In this document: positions 16,110 to 23,404 of the stretch, one piece after another
Layout: each line of letters begins with the position of its first letter
Position numbering within the stretch: position 1 is the stretch's first letter
Assembly: GCA_029287915.1 (NCBI GenBank)
Contig: JARFQE010000036.1
Location: forward strand, 1 to 49,910
Reading direction: 5' to 3'
Length of the DNA stretch: 49,910 nt
Source of the DNA: Arenicellales bacterium
GTDB lineage: Bacteria; Pseudomonadota; Gammaproteobacteria; BMS3Bbin11
Notes under the pieces: model-generated
The model's database searches: none
What the model was told of the DNA's origin: nothing
Seen by the model: the letters and a program-made list of their open reading frames with translations, nothing else
Program-made: the position numbers and the translations under genes

Positions 16110-17396
16110 TTATACAGATGATTGTGTTAGTCCATTGACAACATTTTTCACCGCCTCAGTCAATGTCTGCAAGTCTGCTTGCCCGATAATATAAGGCGGC
16201 ATTAGATAGATCAGCCGCCCAAATGGCCTGACCCAAACCCCCTGCTCTACGAACCGATAAGGAACGGTTTGCATATCCACTGCTTGCTCAAGCTCAACAA
16301 CCCCAATAGCTCCCAGCACTCTCACATCTGCCACTGCAGCTTTATTGCGGCAGTCACCAAGACCATCTGCCAGGTTTTTTTCAATCTGTTGTATAGTCTG
16401 ATGCCAGGGAGATGACAGCAGTAAATCTATGCTTGCGAGTGCTGCTGAACATGCCAGTGGATTAGCCATAAAAGTCGGTCCATGCATAAAAAGTCCTGGC
16501 TCACCTGAACTAATTACGCTACTGACTTCCAGGGTCGTCAGGGTCGCTGCAAGGGTCATGTATCCACCTGTCAATGCCTTACCCACGCACATAATATCCG
16601 GTGAGATATCTGCATGTTCACAGGCAAACAGCCTGCCCGTGCGGCCAAATCCGGTGGCAATTTCATCAAGGATCAACAAGACGCCATACTGCGAACAGAG
16701 ATGCCTGACCTGTTTCAGATAGTCGGCCGAATAAAATCTCATTCCACCAGCACCCTGAACAACCGGCTCCATGATAACGGCGGCTATTTTCATGTGATTT
16801 TGTTCCAGGCAGGCTTTCATCTTTGCTATATCCCTTTCTGTACAGGCCTCTCCGAAACGACAGCTCGGCGCATCAACAAAGTACTGTGAAGTCAGGATAT
16901 CCGAGAATAGTTTATGCATACCGGTGACAGGGTCACAGACTGACATCGCTCCTAGTGTATCGCCATGATAGCCAGAGCGAACGGTCAGAAAGTGCTGTTT
17001 GCTGGCCATACCTTTGTCATGCCAGTACTGGATGGCCATTTTCATTGCCACTTCCACAGCAACAGAGCCTGAGTCAGAAAAAAATACTGTCTGTAAGGGT
17101 TGCGGGGTCAATGCCACCAGCTTTTCTGCCAACATCACCGCAGGCTGGTGAGTCAAGCCGCCAAACATCACGTGAGACATCTTGTCTAACTGGGCTGTTA
17201 CCGCACTATTCATCACTGGATGGTTATAGCCGTGGATGGCACACCACCAGGAAGACATGCCATCGATTAGTTCTCTGCCATCCGTTAGTTTTAGTCTGAC
17301 GCCCTTAGCCGATCCAACAGCAAATACCGGTTGGCCCTTGCCCATACTACTATAAGGATGCCAGACGTGTGCACGATCCATGTCCAAAATATCCAT
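16110..17396 (-). CDS. bioA: Adenosylmethionine-8-amino-7-oxononanoate aminotransferase BioA
   Basis: BioA transfers the amino group of S-adenosylmethionine to KAPA, giving DAPA in biotin synthesis. The 428-residue fold-type I PLP enzyme shows HVWHPYSSM at 10-18 and MSSWWCAIHGYNHP near 47-60. It also has the PLP aspartate D244 in LILDEIATGFGRTG and the PLP lysine K273 in VGKALTGGYM. Length is normal. Other bio genes are not adjacent, and I saw no BirA-type operator upstream. It diverges from a small rhodanese gene. Confidence 0.96.
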   Translation of the reverse strand: MDILDMDRAHVWHPYSSMGKGQPVFAVGSAKGVRLKLTDGRELIDGMSSWWCAIHGYNHPVMNSAVTAQLDKMSHVMFGGLTHQPAVMLAEKLVALTPQPLQTVFFSDSGSVAVEVAMKMAIQYWHDKGMASKQHFLTVRSGYHGDTLGAMSVCDPVTGMHKLFSDILTSQYFVDAPSCRFGEACTERDIAKMKACLEQNHMKIAAVIMEPVVQGAGGMRFYSADYLKQVRHLCSQYGVLLILDEIATGFGRTGRLFACEHADISPDIMCVGKALTGGYMTLAATLTTLEVSSVISSGEPGLFMHGPTFMANPLACSAALASIDLLLSSPWHQTIQQIEKNLADGLGDCRNKAAVADVRVLGAIGVVELEQAVDMQTVPYRFVEQGVWVRPFGRLIYLMPPYIIGQADLQTLTEAVKNVVNGLTQSSV

Positions 17397-17487
17397 TATA
17401 TGTTGATCTCCTGAAAGCCTGTTAGGGTTGCATGAATCATCACATTTTCGTCCATCTTTTACTGAAAAATCAGGTGACTATGTCACT

Positions 17488-17515
17488 TTGTAAAGGTAGA
17501 TACTAGCACTATAAT
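17488..17515 (+). promoter_or_regulatory. Sigma-70-type promoter of the small rhodanese gene
   Basis: TTGTAA (17488-17493) and TATAAT (17510-17515) are separated by 16 bases, placing the start of transcription near 17522, about 34 bases before the ATG at 17556. A CAGGAG ribosome binding site follows. Confidence 0.6.
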
Positions 17516-17555
17516 TCTCACCTATTATCCATCATGAACAAGCAGGAGAGAAATA

Positions 17556-17846
17556 ATGCTTAATCCACACAAACGTTGCCAGGAAACTCGTCGCTTACTA
17601 AATCAAGGGGCTCGGCTGCTGGATGTACGCACTGAAGATGAATACCGCGCCGGTGCATTAGAAGGTGCAATAAACCATCCTGTTCAATGGATCAGTGCGG
17701 GTCACGTTCCGAAAGACAGAAAAACTCCAGTCATTGTATATTGCGTGACCGGCGCCCGCAGTCGTATGGCTAAACAGCTTTTAATGTCAGCTGGCTTCTC
17801 AGAGGTTTACGATCTTGGTAGCTACCAGAACATCCAGGCCTGTTAA
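17556..17846 (+). CDS. Single-domain rhodanese-like sulfurtransferase
   Basis: The 96-residue cytosolic protein is one rhodanese domain. It has LLDVRTEDEYRAGALEGAIN at about 21-40 and the active-site loop CVTGAR with persulfide-forming Cys63. Such proteins carry sulfane sulfur between donors and acceptors or detoxify thiosulfate or cyanide. The loop sequence resembles GlpE/PspE-type short rhodaneses. Its last four bases overlap the stop of the convergent cytochrome gene. A second, different rhodanese is encoded at 21997. Confidence 0.93.
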   Translation: MLNPHKRCQETRRLLNQGARLLDVRTEDEYRAGALEGAINHPVQWISAGHVPKDRKTPVIVYCVTGARSRMAKQLLMSAGFSEVYDLGSYQNIQAC

Positions 17847-20152
17847 TTTTTGGCACCTGATTGATTTAACTGCTGTTGCAGTTGTCTGACCATTGCGTTA
17901 CCTGGCAGTAACTTTGTTAAAGCAGAAACATAGTGCAGTGCTTTTTCTATGTTTCCTATATCACGATTTATGGTCACCAGGGCGTACAATATATCTGTAT
18001 TCCCCGGATGCAAACCATGACTCGCTTCCAGCAATTCTATCGCCTTATCGACGTTGCCCGCCGACTGAAGCCCCAGCGCATAGACATAACTGTAACGAAC
18101 TTCAGCGGGGGCAAGTTCAGCTGCTTTTGATAGATGCTTCAGTGCACCAGGCAAGTCCTTTTGGCGAACCAGTGCCAGACCAAGTGCATGATGCAAACTT
18201 GCATTTTCCGGTACCTGTTTTAAGCCAGCTTTTAATAAACTGATCGCCTCGGCCTCATTTTTCTGTTCACTATATAGCTGCGCCAGATTGACATAAGCGG
18301 GAACGAACTTACTCTGTAATTCAATCGCCTTGCGATAACGTCTTTCAGCCTCTTCCTTGCTGCCCAAATCACTGTATAGGCTACCCAGATTCACCTGTGA
18401 TTCTGGTCTCTCTGCATTAAATAACTGGGTCTCGATATATTCCTCTAAGGCGCTATCGAACATTTCTTGCTGATGCTCCGGTAGATTCCCGGCAGGTATT
18501 GTTGCCAGTAGCCGTGCGGCATGAATCCGTACGCTGCGAACTTCATCATCGAGCAAAGGAAAAGCCAACCGCACACGTTCCCTGATACCGAATGAACTAA
18601 GGGCATCGAGTGCCGCCTGCCTGAGCATTGGGTCCTTACTTTGAATCGCCTGCTGTATTATCGCCATTGTTGCCGGTGTACTATAGCGCCCTGAAAGTCG
18701 AATTGCGGTAGCACGCGCTATCGCTGGTTGACCTGAATCTGTAGCAAGGGAGGTAATCAGTGACTGAGCTGCTGGCAGCTCTTTTTCTGCTGCATTTAAA
18801 GCCGATGCAAATTTCTGATACCCGACCGGCAGTTTGCCATACCAGGATTCGATTTTAGATGCTGCCCATAATGGCGTTTGTTTGCTGTGACAGTTGTTAC
18901 AGGCATTTGGCGTGTTCAGTTTTACACTAAGATCAGGTCGTGGAATACGGAAGCTGTGATCATGCCTCGGGTCAACTTCCATATAGGTCTTTGCCGGCAT
19001 ATGGCACTCGATACAGCTGGAACCTGCTGATCCCTCTTGATGATGGTGATGGCGACTACTCGCATAGACATCTGGCCTGTGACACTGGTAGCAAACCTGT
19101 TCCCCGGGAGCCCGCAATGCGGCACTATGGGGATTATGGCAATCTGAGCATGTGACACCCGCCTGATTCATTTTGCTTTGCAGGAATGAGCCATAGACAT
19201 AAACCTCTTCATTGATCTGCCCATCAGCAAAATAGAGACCATCACTCAGTAGTGCCGGAAGGAAATTATCATATAAGCTTTCACCTGTCTGATTATTTTC
19301 ACTAATCTGGCTGCGTCGTGAGTGACAGACCGCGCATATTTCAATCTCGGTGCTGGTATTTCGAGGTATAGATCTTACAGGCTTAGCTGAATCTGCATCG
19401 ATGTTCCAGGTTATCCCTTTACGCTCATTAAAGCTCGTCACCAGGCCATTATTAGTTGCAGATCTATTTTCACTTTTAGCCCAGTCTACATGGTTATTAC
19501 CAGGGCCGTGACAGGCCTCACAGGAGACATTGATCTCTGACCAGGTTGTATCATAACTGTCATTGGCACTATCGTAATTCTTTTTCAAATTGGTCGAATG
19601 GCACTCGGCACACATGTAATTCCAGTTAAGATTAGGACCTGTCCAGTGCAATACATCGCCTGCAGGAATATGTTCATCGGGGTTGAGACGAAACCATCTC
19701 TGTCCGCCCTTATTTTCAGGGCGGCTGTCCCAGGCAATATCCAGTGCCTGTAATCGGCCACCTGGAAACTCGACAAGATACTGCTGCAGTGGATAAACAC
19801 CAAAGGTATATTTGATCTTGTAGTCATGTGCCTTACCATCGGGACCTACGGTATTTACTATGTAATCATCAGCTTGTTTGGTGAAATAGCTGGTTACACC
19901 ATCATGCTTTAGACTGGCTTTATTAAAATCGGCAAGGACTGTGTCCTTATTAGCCGGTTGCATGGCCATCTCATGATGAGAACCTTTCCATAATTGGGAC
20001 TGTTGCTGATGACAACCTGAACAGACTTTTTCACCGACGTAGGAATTTACCGGCGGCTCATTTGCATGAACAGCTTCAATCATGACAAGCGCAAGCAGAT
20101 CAAGAAAAAGAAAGACAGGCAGGATTTTCCCTGCAAAATAAGATTTTTTCAT
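17843..20152 (-). CDS. Octaheme c-type cytochrome with HEAT and TPR repeats
   Basis: The 769-residue exported protein has a signal peptide (residues 1-30) and eight CxxCH haem-attachment motifs at about 44, 181, 211, 273, 335, 354, 380 and 418. A HEAT-like segment (about 470-560, for example MLRQAALDALSSFG and VRIHAARLLATIP) and five or so TPR units follow (about 590-760). The haem part resembles the tetratricopeptide cytochromes annotated near NrfA/HAO-like octahaem proteins, but I cannot assign a reductase activity. It could be an electron-transfer scaffold in the periplasm. The DUF4124-glutaredoxin gene ends 14 bases upstream on the same strand, so the two are almost certainly one operon. 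Confidence 0.88.
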   Translation of the reverse strand: MKKSYFAGKILPVFLFLDLLALVMIEAVHANEPPVNSYVGEKVCSGCHQQQSQLWKGSHHEMAMQPANKDTVLADFNKASLKHDGVTSYFTKQADDYIVNTVGPDGKAHDYKIKYTFGVYPLQQYLVEFPGGRLQALDIAWDSRPENKGGQRWFRLNPDEHIPAGDVLHWTGPNLNWNYMCAECHSTNLKKNYDSANDSYDTTWSEINVSCEACHGPGNNHVDWAKSENRSATNNGLVTSFNERKGITWNIDADSAKPVRSIPRNTSTEIEICAVCHSRRSQISENNQTGESLYDNFLPALLSDGLYFADGQINEEVYVYGSFLQSKMNQAGVTCSDCHNPHSAALRAPGEQVCYQCHRPDVYASSRHHHHQEGSAGSSCIECHMPAKTYMEVDPRHDHSFRIPRPDLSVKLNTPNACNNCHSKQTPLWAASKIESWYGKLPVGYQKFASALNAAEKELPAAQSLITSLATDSGQPAIARATAIRLSGRYSTPATMAIIQQAIQSKDPMLRQAALDALSSFGIRERVRLAFPLLDDEVRSVRIHAARLLATIPAGNLPEHQQEMFDSALEEYIETQLFNAERPESQVNLGSLYSDLGSKEEAERRYRKAIELQSKFVPAYVNLAQLYSEQKNEAEAISLLKAGLKQVPENASLHHALGLALVRQKDLPGALKHLSKAAELAPAEVRYSYVYALGLQSAGNVDKAIELLEASHGLHPGNTDILYALVTINRDIGNIEKALHYVSALTKLLPGNAMVRQLQQQLNQSGAKN

Positions 20153-20166
20153 AAAACCCGGTGCTA

Positions 20167-20607
20167 TTAGTTATTGACTGAATACAGCTGATCGAATCGA
20201 GCTTGACTGAAACCATCCATACGCTGGTCACCAACCAGTATTATCGGCACTCCGCGGCCACCAAAGCGGGCATAATCGCGTTTTCCCCTGGGATCATTTT
20301 CGATATCGTATTCATCATAATCGATGGACTGATCCTCAAAGTAGGCCCTGGCCTGCTTGCAGACACCACACCAGCTTGCTGAATACAACACTACTTCTCT
20401 GCCTTCGCTTTCAGTGTAGCTGGTCATGGATGAGACAGTGTTATCGCGGATTGTTACTTTACTTGCCGAAGCATTCTCGACCGGCTTCTCACTTGAATAA
20501 ACCACCCTGCCATTATCATCGACGTAGCGGTAAATCTCGGCATTTGCCACTGCGGTAAACAGGCCGGGTAAAAGCAGAATCAACACACAAATGCTACGGA
20601 TGAACAT
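20167..20607 (-). CDS. Exported DUF4124-glutaredoxin protein
   Basis: The 146-residue protein has a signal peptide (cleavage near VANA/EIY, residue 22). A short DUF4124 strand pair follows (IYRYVDDNGRVVYSS, 24-38), then a glutaredoxin domain (about 70-140). That domain has the CGVC motif at 79-82, the cis-proline segment RGVPIILVG and the C-terminal GF motif. The export signal puts a glutaredoxin fold in the periplasm, where a thiol-disulfide role, for example in cytochrome maturation or repair of the neighbouring octahaem protein, is possible. It is the first gene of a two-gene operon with the cytochrome. Confidence 0.88.
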   Translation of the reverse strand: MFIRSICVLILLLPGLFTAVANAEIYRYVDDNGRVVYSSEKPVENASASKVTIRDNTVSSMTSYTESEGREVVLYSASWCGVCKQARAYFEDQSIDYDEYDIENDPRGKRDYARFGGRGVPIILVGDQRMDGFSQARFDQLYSVNN

Positions 20608-20668
20608 AGTTCTGAAATGATATAATTAATAGTTAACTTAAGTCTAAATAGCTAAACGCAGAAGTGCA

Positions 20669-21730
20669 ATGACTAATAATTCAGACAACAACAGAGAGCG
20701 AAAAGCCGTTGCTCTTGTATCTGGTGGTCTTGATTCCATGCTGGCTGTCAGGCTTATTCAGGAGCAGGGCATCCATGTCGAAGGAATAAATTTTTTTACC
20801 GGCTTCTGTGTAGAAGGTCATACCCATGCCATTCGCAAGAAAGATCGGGACAGGCCCAAGCGTAATAACGCACTCTGGGTTGCCGAACAACTGGGTATAA
20901 AATTACACATTATCGATATCTCTGAAGACTATAAAGACATCGTTATCAATCCTAAGCATGGCTATGGAGCTAATCTAAATCCCTGCCTGGACTGCAAGGG
21001 ATTTATGGTTCATGAAGCCCTCAAATGGATGCAAAAACATGACTTTGATTTCCTCATTACTGGTGAAGTCATGGGACAAAGGCCAATGTCACAACGCAAA
21101 GACACCATGCCGGTAGTCAGCAAGGAGTCCGGTGCCGGTGACCTGTTGCTCCGCCCTCTATGTGCCAGGTTGTTACCTGAAACAAAACCGGAGCAGGAAG
21201 GCTGGGTAGATCGTGATCAGCTGCTCGATATTTCCGGTAGAAATCGCAAACCGCAAATGGCACTGGCTAAAAAATATGGATTTACTGAATACGCACAGCC
21301 TGCCGGTGGCTGCTGTTTTCTAACCGACGCCAACTATTCCTCGAAACTGGCCGACCTGTGGCAGGCACGCGGAGAGAAAACCTATGAGATTGACGATATT
21401 GTCATGCTCAAAGTTGGTCGACATTTACGTCCCAAACCAAGTTTCAAACTAATCATAGCGCGTGAGGAAGGCGAAACCAATTTTCTAAAAGGCTACCGGA
21501 AAAAGTATATAAGCCTGAATACAATCAGCCATAGCGGCCCGATTGCTCTGATTGATGGTGAAACTGATAGTGATGATCTTGAACTTGCTGCCAGGCTTGT
21601 AGCACGTTTCAGTAGCGGTAGAGAATCAGAGTTTGTGAATGTAGAAATAAGACAAAAGAATGGCGAATCTAAGAATATTGATGTCGTTCCATTCAGGGCT
21701 GACGAAATTCCTCAGGACTGGTATGTCTGA
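20669..21730 (+). CDS. PP-loop ATPase, MnmA/ThiI-like tRNA thiouridylase family
   Basis: The 353-residue cytosolic protein has the PP-loop SGGLDS at 18-23, the ATP-binding signature shared by MnmA, ThiI and related adenylating enzymes that thiolate tRNA. Cysteines C106 and C109 (NPCLDCKGFM) match the position of the MnmA catalytic cysteine. TGEVMGQRPMSQR and PAGGCCFLTD (C215, C216) are family-typical of an uncharacterised MnmA/ThiI relative. No THUMP domain is present, so it is not canonical ThiI. The last 8 bases overlap tusA, implying TusA hands over the sulfur. The substrate is not proven: tRNA is likely, another thiolated metabolite is possible. Confidence 0.75.
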   Translation: MTNNSDNNRERKAVALVSGGLDSMLAVRLIQEQGIHVEGINFFTGFCVEGHTHAIRKKDRDRPKRNNALWVAEQLGIKLHIIDISEDYKDIVINPKHGYGANLNPCLDCKGFMVHEALKWMQKHDFDFLITGEVMGQRPMSQRKDTMPVVSKESGAGDLLLRPLCARLLPETKPEQEGWVDRDQLLDISGRNRKPQMALAKKYGFTEYAQPAGGCCFLTDANYSSKLADLWQARGEKTYEIDDIVMLKVGRHLRPKPSFKLIIAREEGETNFLKGYRKKYISLNTISHSGPIALIDGETDSDDLELAARLVARFSSGRESEFVNVEIRQKNGESKNIDVVPFRADEIPQDWYV

Positions 21731-21953
21731 ACAAACACTCGATGCTCGTAACCTGCTATGTCCGTTGCCAGTAATCAAAACGCAGGATAGGGTAGAAAAC
21801 ATGAAGCCCGGCGAATGTCTGAAGATAATTTGCACCGATCATGGTGCGATAAATGATATACCTGCCTGGAGTCGGATATACGGGCACGAAATACTATCGA
21901 TAGATGAGCAGGAATATGAGATAGTAATCAAATTAATAGTGGGTGATAAATAG
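21723..21953 (+). CDS. tusA: Sulfur-carrier protein TusA
   Basis: This 76-residue TusA-family protein has the signature LLCPLPVIKT, with the persulfide cysteine Cys13 in the CPxP motif. The start at 21723 overlaps the upstream PP-loop gene by eight bases. A longer frame from 21660 would add residues inside that gene with no family match. TusA passes persulfide sulfur to thiouridylases and, in sulfur oxidisers, to sulfur-oxidation enzymes. The coupling to a PP-loop thiolase favours a dedicated sulfur relay. The Ala-Ile-Asn-Asp and Trp-Ser segments are as in other TusA proteins. Confidence 0.93.
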   Translation: MSEQTLDARNLLCPLPVIKTQDRVENMKPGECLKIICTDHGAINDIPAWSRIYGHEILSIDEQEYEIVIKLIVGDK

Positions 21954-21996
21954 TATGGCCAGACTCATTGTTATTCTCTGTCTTGACTTAATTACC

Positions 21997-22338
21997 TTAG
22001 TAAACATTAGATACCTGTTCAGGCAAAACAGGTTCATAACCGCTGCGTACCCAGCCAATCATGCCGCCACGGAGATTAATAACATTATCATAGCCATGTT
22101 GGCCAAGAAACATGCAGACCTGTCCTGAGCGAGCACCACTGCGACAGATAAAGACAACCTCTTTATCTTTCGGGATTTCATTCAGGCGCACAGGCACAGT
22201 TGCCATGGGCATTGCTATAGCACCCTGAATAGTGCCCCGGGAAATTTCATGCATTTCACGAACATCAATGATGACCAGGTCGTCATTTTCTTCCATTTTG
22301 GAAACAAGTGTCGGAGAGTCAACTTCTTTTATGAACAT
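21997..22338 (-). CDS. Single-domain rhodanese-like protein
   Basis: The 113-residue protein is one rhodanese domain with LVIIDVREMHE (about 21-31) and the active-site loop CRSGAR (Cys65), then GHDNVINLRGGMIGW-type closing residues. I chose the ATG at 22338; the frame is open to 22428, but that would leave almost no space for the divergent ABC operon promoter and adds no family-like sequence. It could feed persulfide to the nearby TusA. It sits between tusA and the export operon, in opposite orientation to both. Confidence 0.88.
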   Translation of the reverse strand: MFIKEVDSPTLVSKMEENDDLVIIDVREMHEISRGTIQGAIAMPMATVPVRLNEIPKDKEVVFICRSGARSGQVCMFLGQHGYDNVINLRGGMIGWVRSGYEPVLPEQVSNVY

Positions 22339-22462
22339 ACTGGTGGCCCGCATATTGGAAAATAATTGGTTATTATATAAGAACTTACTTATATAATCAA
22401 TGCCTAGTAATTTAGTCAGGTATATCAAACTGATGTGCTTGAAATCAATAAAGTGAAAATTG

Positions 22463-23404
22463 ATGAACGCATTAACAATTCAAAATCTTCATAAACAGTA
22501 TGCCGGTGGCGTCAACGCACTAAAAGGTATCAATCTGGAGGTGGAAGCTGGTGACTTCTTTGCGCTGCTTGGTCCGAATGGTGCGGGAAAATCAACCGCT
22601 ATTGGAATTATCTCATCACTGGTCAGTAAAACCCGTGGCAGTGTATCCGTGTTCGGCCATGATATTGACAGTGACCCGGAATCGGTTAAATCCTGTATTG
22701 GACTGGTACCACAGGAATTTAATTTTGGTGTTTTTGAAAAAGTCTTCAATATTGTTGCCAATCAGGGTGGATATTATGGTCTAAAGCGGGAGCTTGCCAG
22801 GCAGAGAACAGAGAAATACCTGCGTCGACTGGGCCTCTGGGACAAGCGTGATACGGCTTCCCGTAACCTGTCAGGCGGAATGAAAAGACGACTGATGATA
22901 GCCCGCGCACTGGTTCACGAACCTGATATCCTTATTCTTGATGAGCCCACTGCCGGGGTTGATATAGAGATTCGGCGCTCAATGTGGGAGTTTCTGCGTG
23001 AAATCAATGAACAGGGGACTACAATTATCCTTACCACCCACTACCTTGAAGAAGCCGAAAACCTGTGTCGCAATATCGCCATTATTGATCACGGACTGAT
23101 TATGGAAAATACCAGTATGAAAAAACTGCTGGGCCAGCTCAACATGGAGACATTTCTGTTAGATACACGTGAAGCAGTGGATGTAGTGCCTGAGCTTGAT
23201 GGCTATTCACTGCTCAAGGTTGATGCTCATACACTGTCGGTAGATGTTGCCAAAGAGAATGCGCTCAATTCCTTATTCACACAGTTATCCGGTCATGGCA
23301 TAACCATCATCAGTCTGCGCAACAAGACCAACAGGCTGGAGGAGTTGTTTATGGGTATGGTGAATGAAAACAAAAAACCTGATGCACAGGCAAGGCAAAG
23401 CTGA
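22463..23404 (+). CDS. ABC transporter ATP-binding protein (YadG-like exporter type)
   Basis: The 313-residue ATPase has Walker [10 protein letters not shown] near residue 38, the Q-loop LVPQEF near 85, signature LSGGM near 138, Walker B LILDEP near 160 and the switch TTHYLEEAE. The C-terminal 90 residues are the extra domain found in ABC-2 exporter ATPases. I start at the ATG at 22463; a TTG directly before it is an alternative. It opens a plus-strand operon and its stop abuts the RND gene with no gap. The permease partner is encoded two genes later (25990), so the RND gene is inserted between the two ABC subunits. Confidence 0.95.
   Translation: MNALTIQNLHKQYAGGVNALKGINLEVEAGDFFALLGPNGAGKSTAIGIISSLVSKTRGSVSVFGHDIDSDPESVKSCIGLVPQEFNFGVFEKVFNIVANQGGYYGLKRELARQRTEKYLRRLGLWDKRDTASRNLSGGMKRRLMIARALVHEPDILILDEPTAGVDIEIRRSMWEFLREINEQGTTIILTTHYLEEAENLCRNIAIIDHGLIMENTSMKKLLGQLNMETFLLDTREAVDVVPELDGYSLLKVDAHTLSVDVAKENALNSLFTQLSGHGITIISLRNKTNRLEELFMGMVNENKKPDAQARQS

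Noticed and set aside
17397-17555. Biotin (BirA) operator near bioA
   Set aside because: No TTGTAAAC-type dyad with the required spacing is present; the TTGTAA found fits a promoter.
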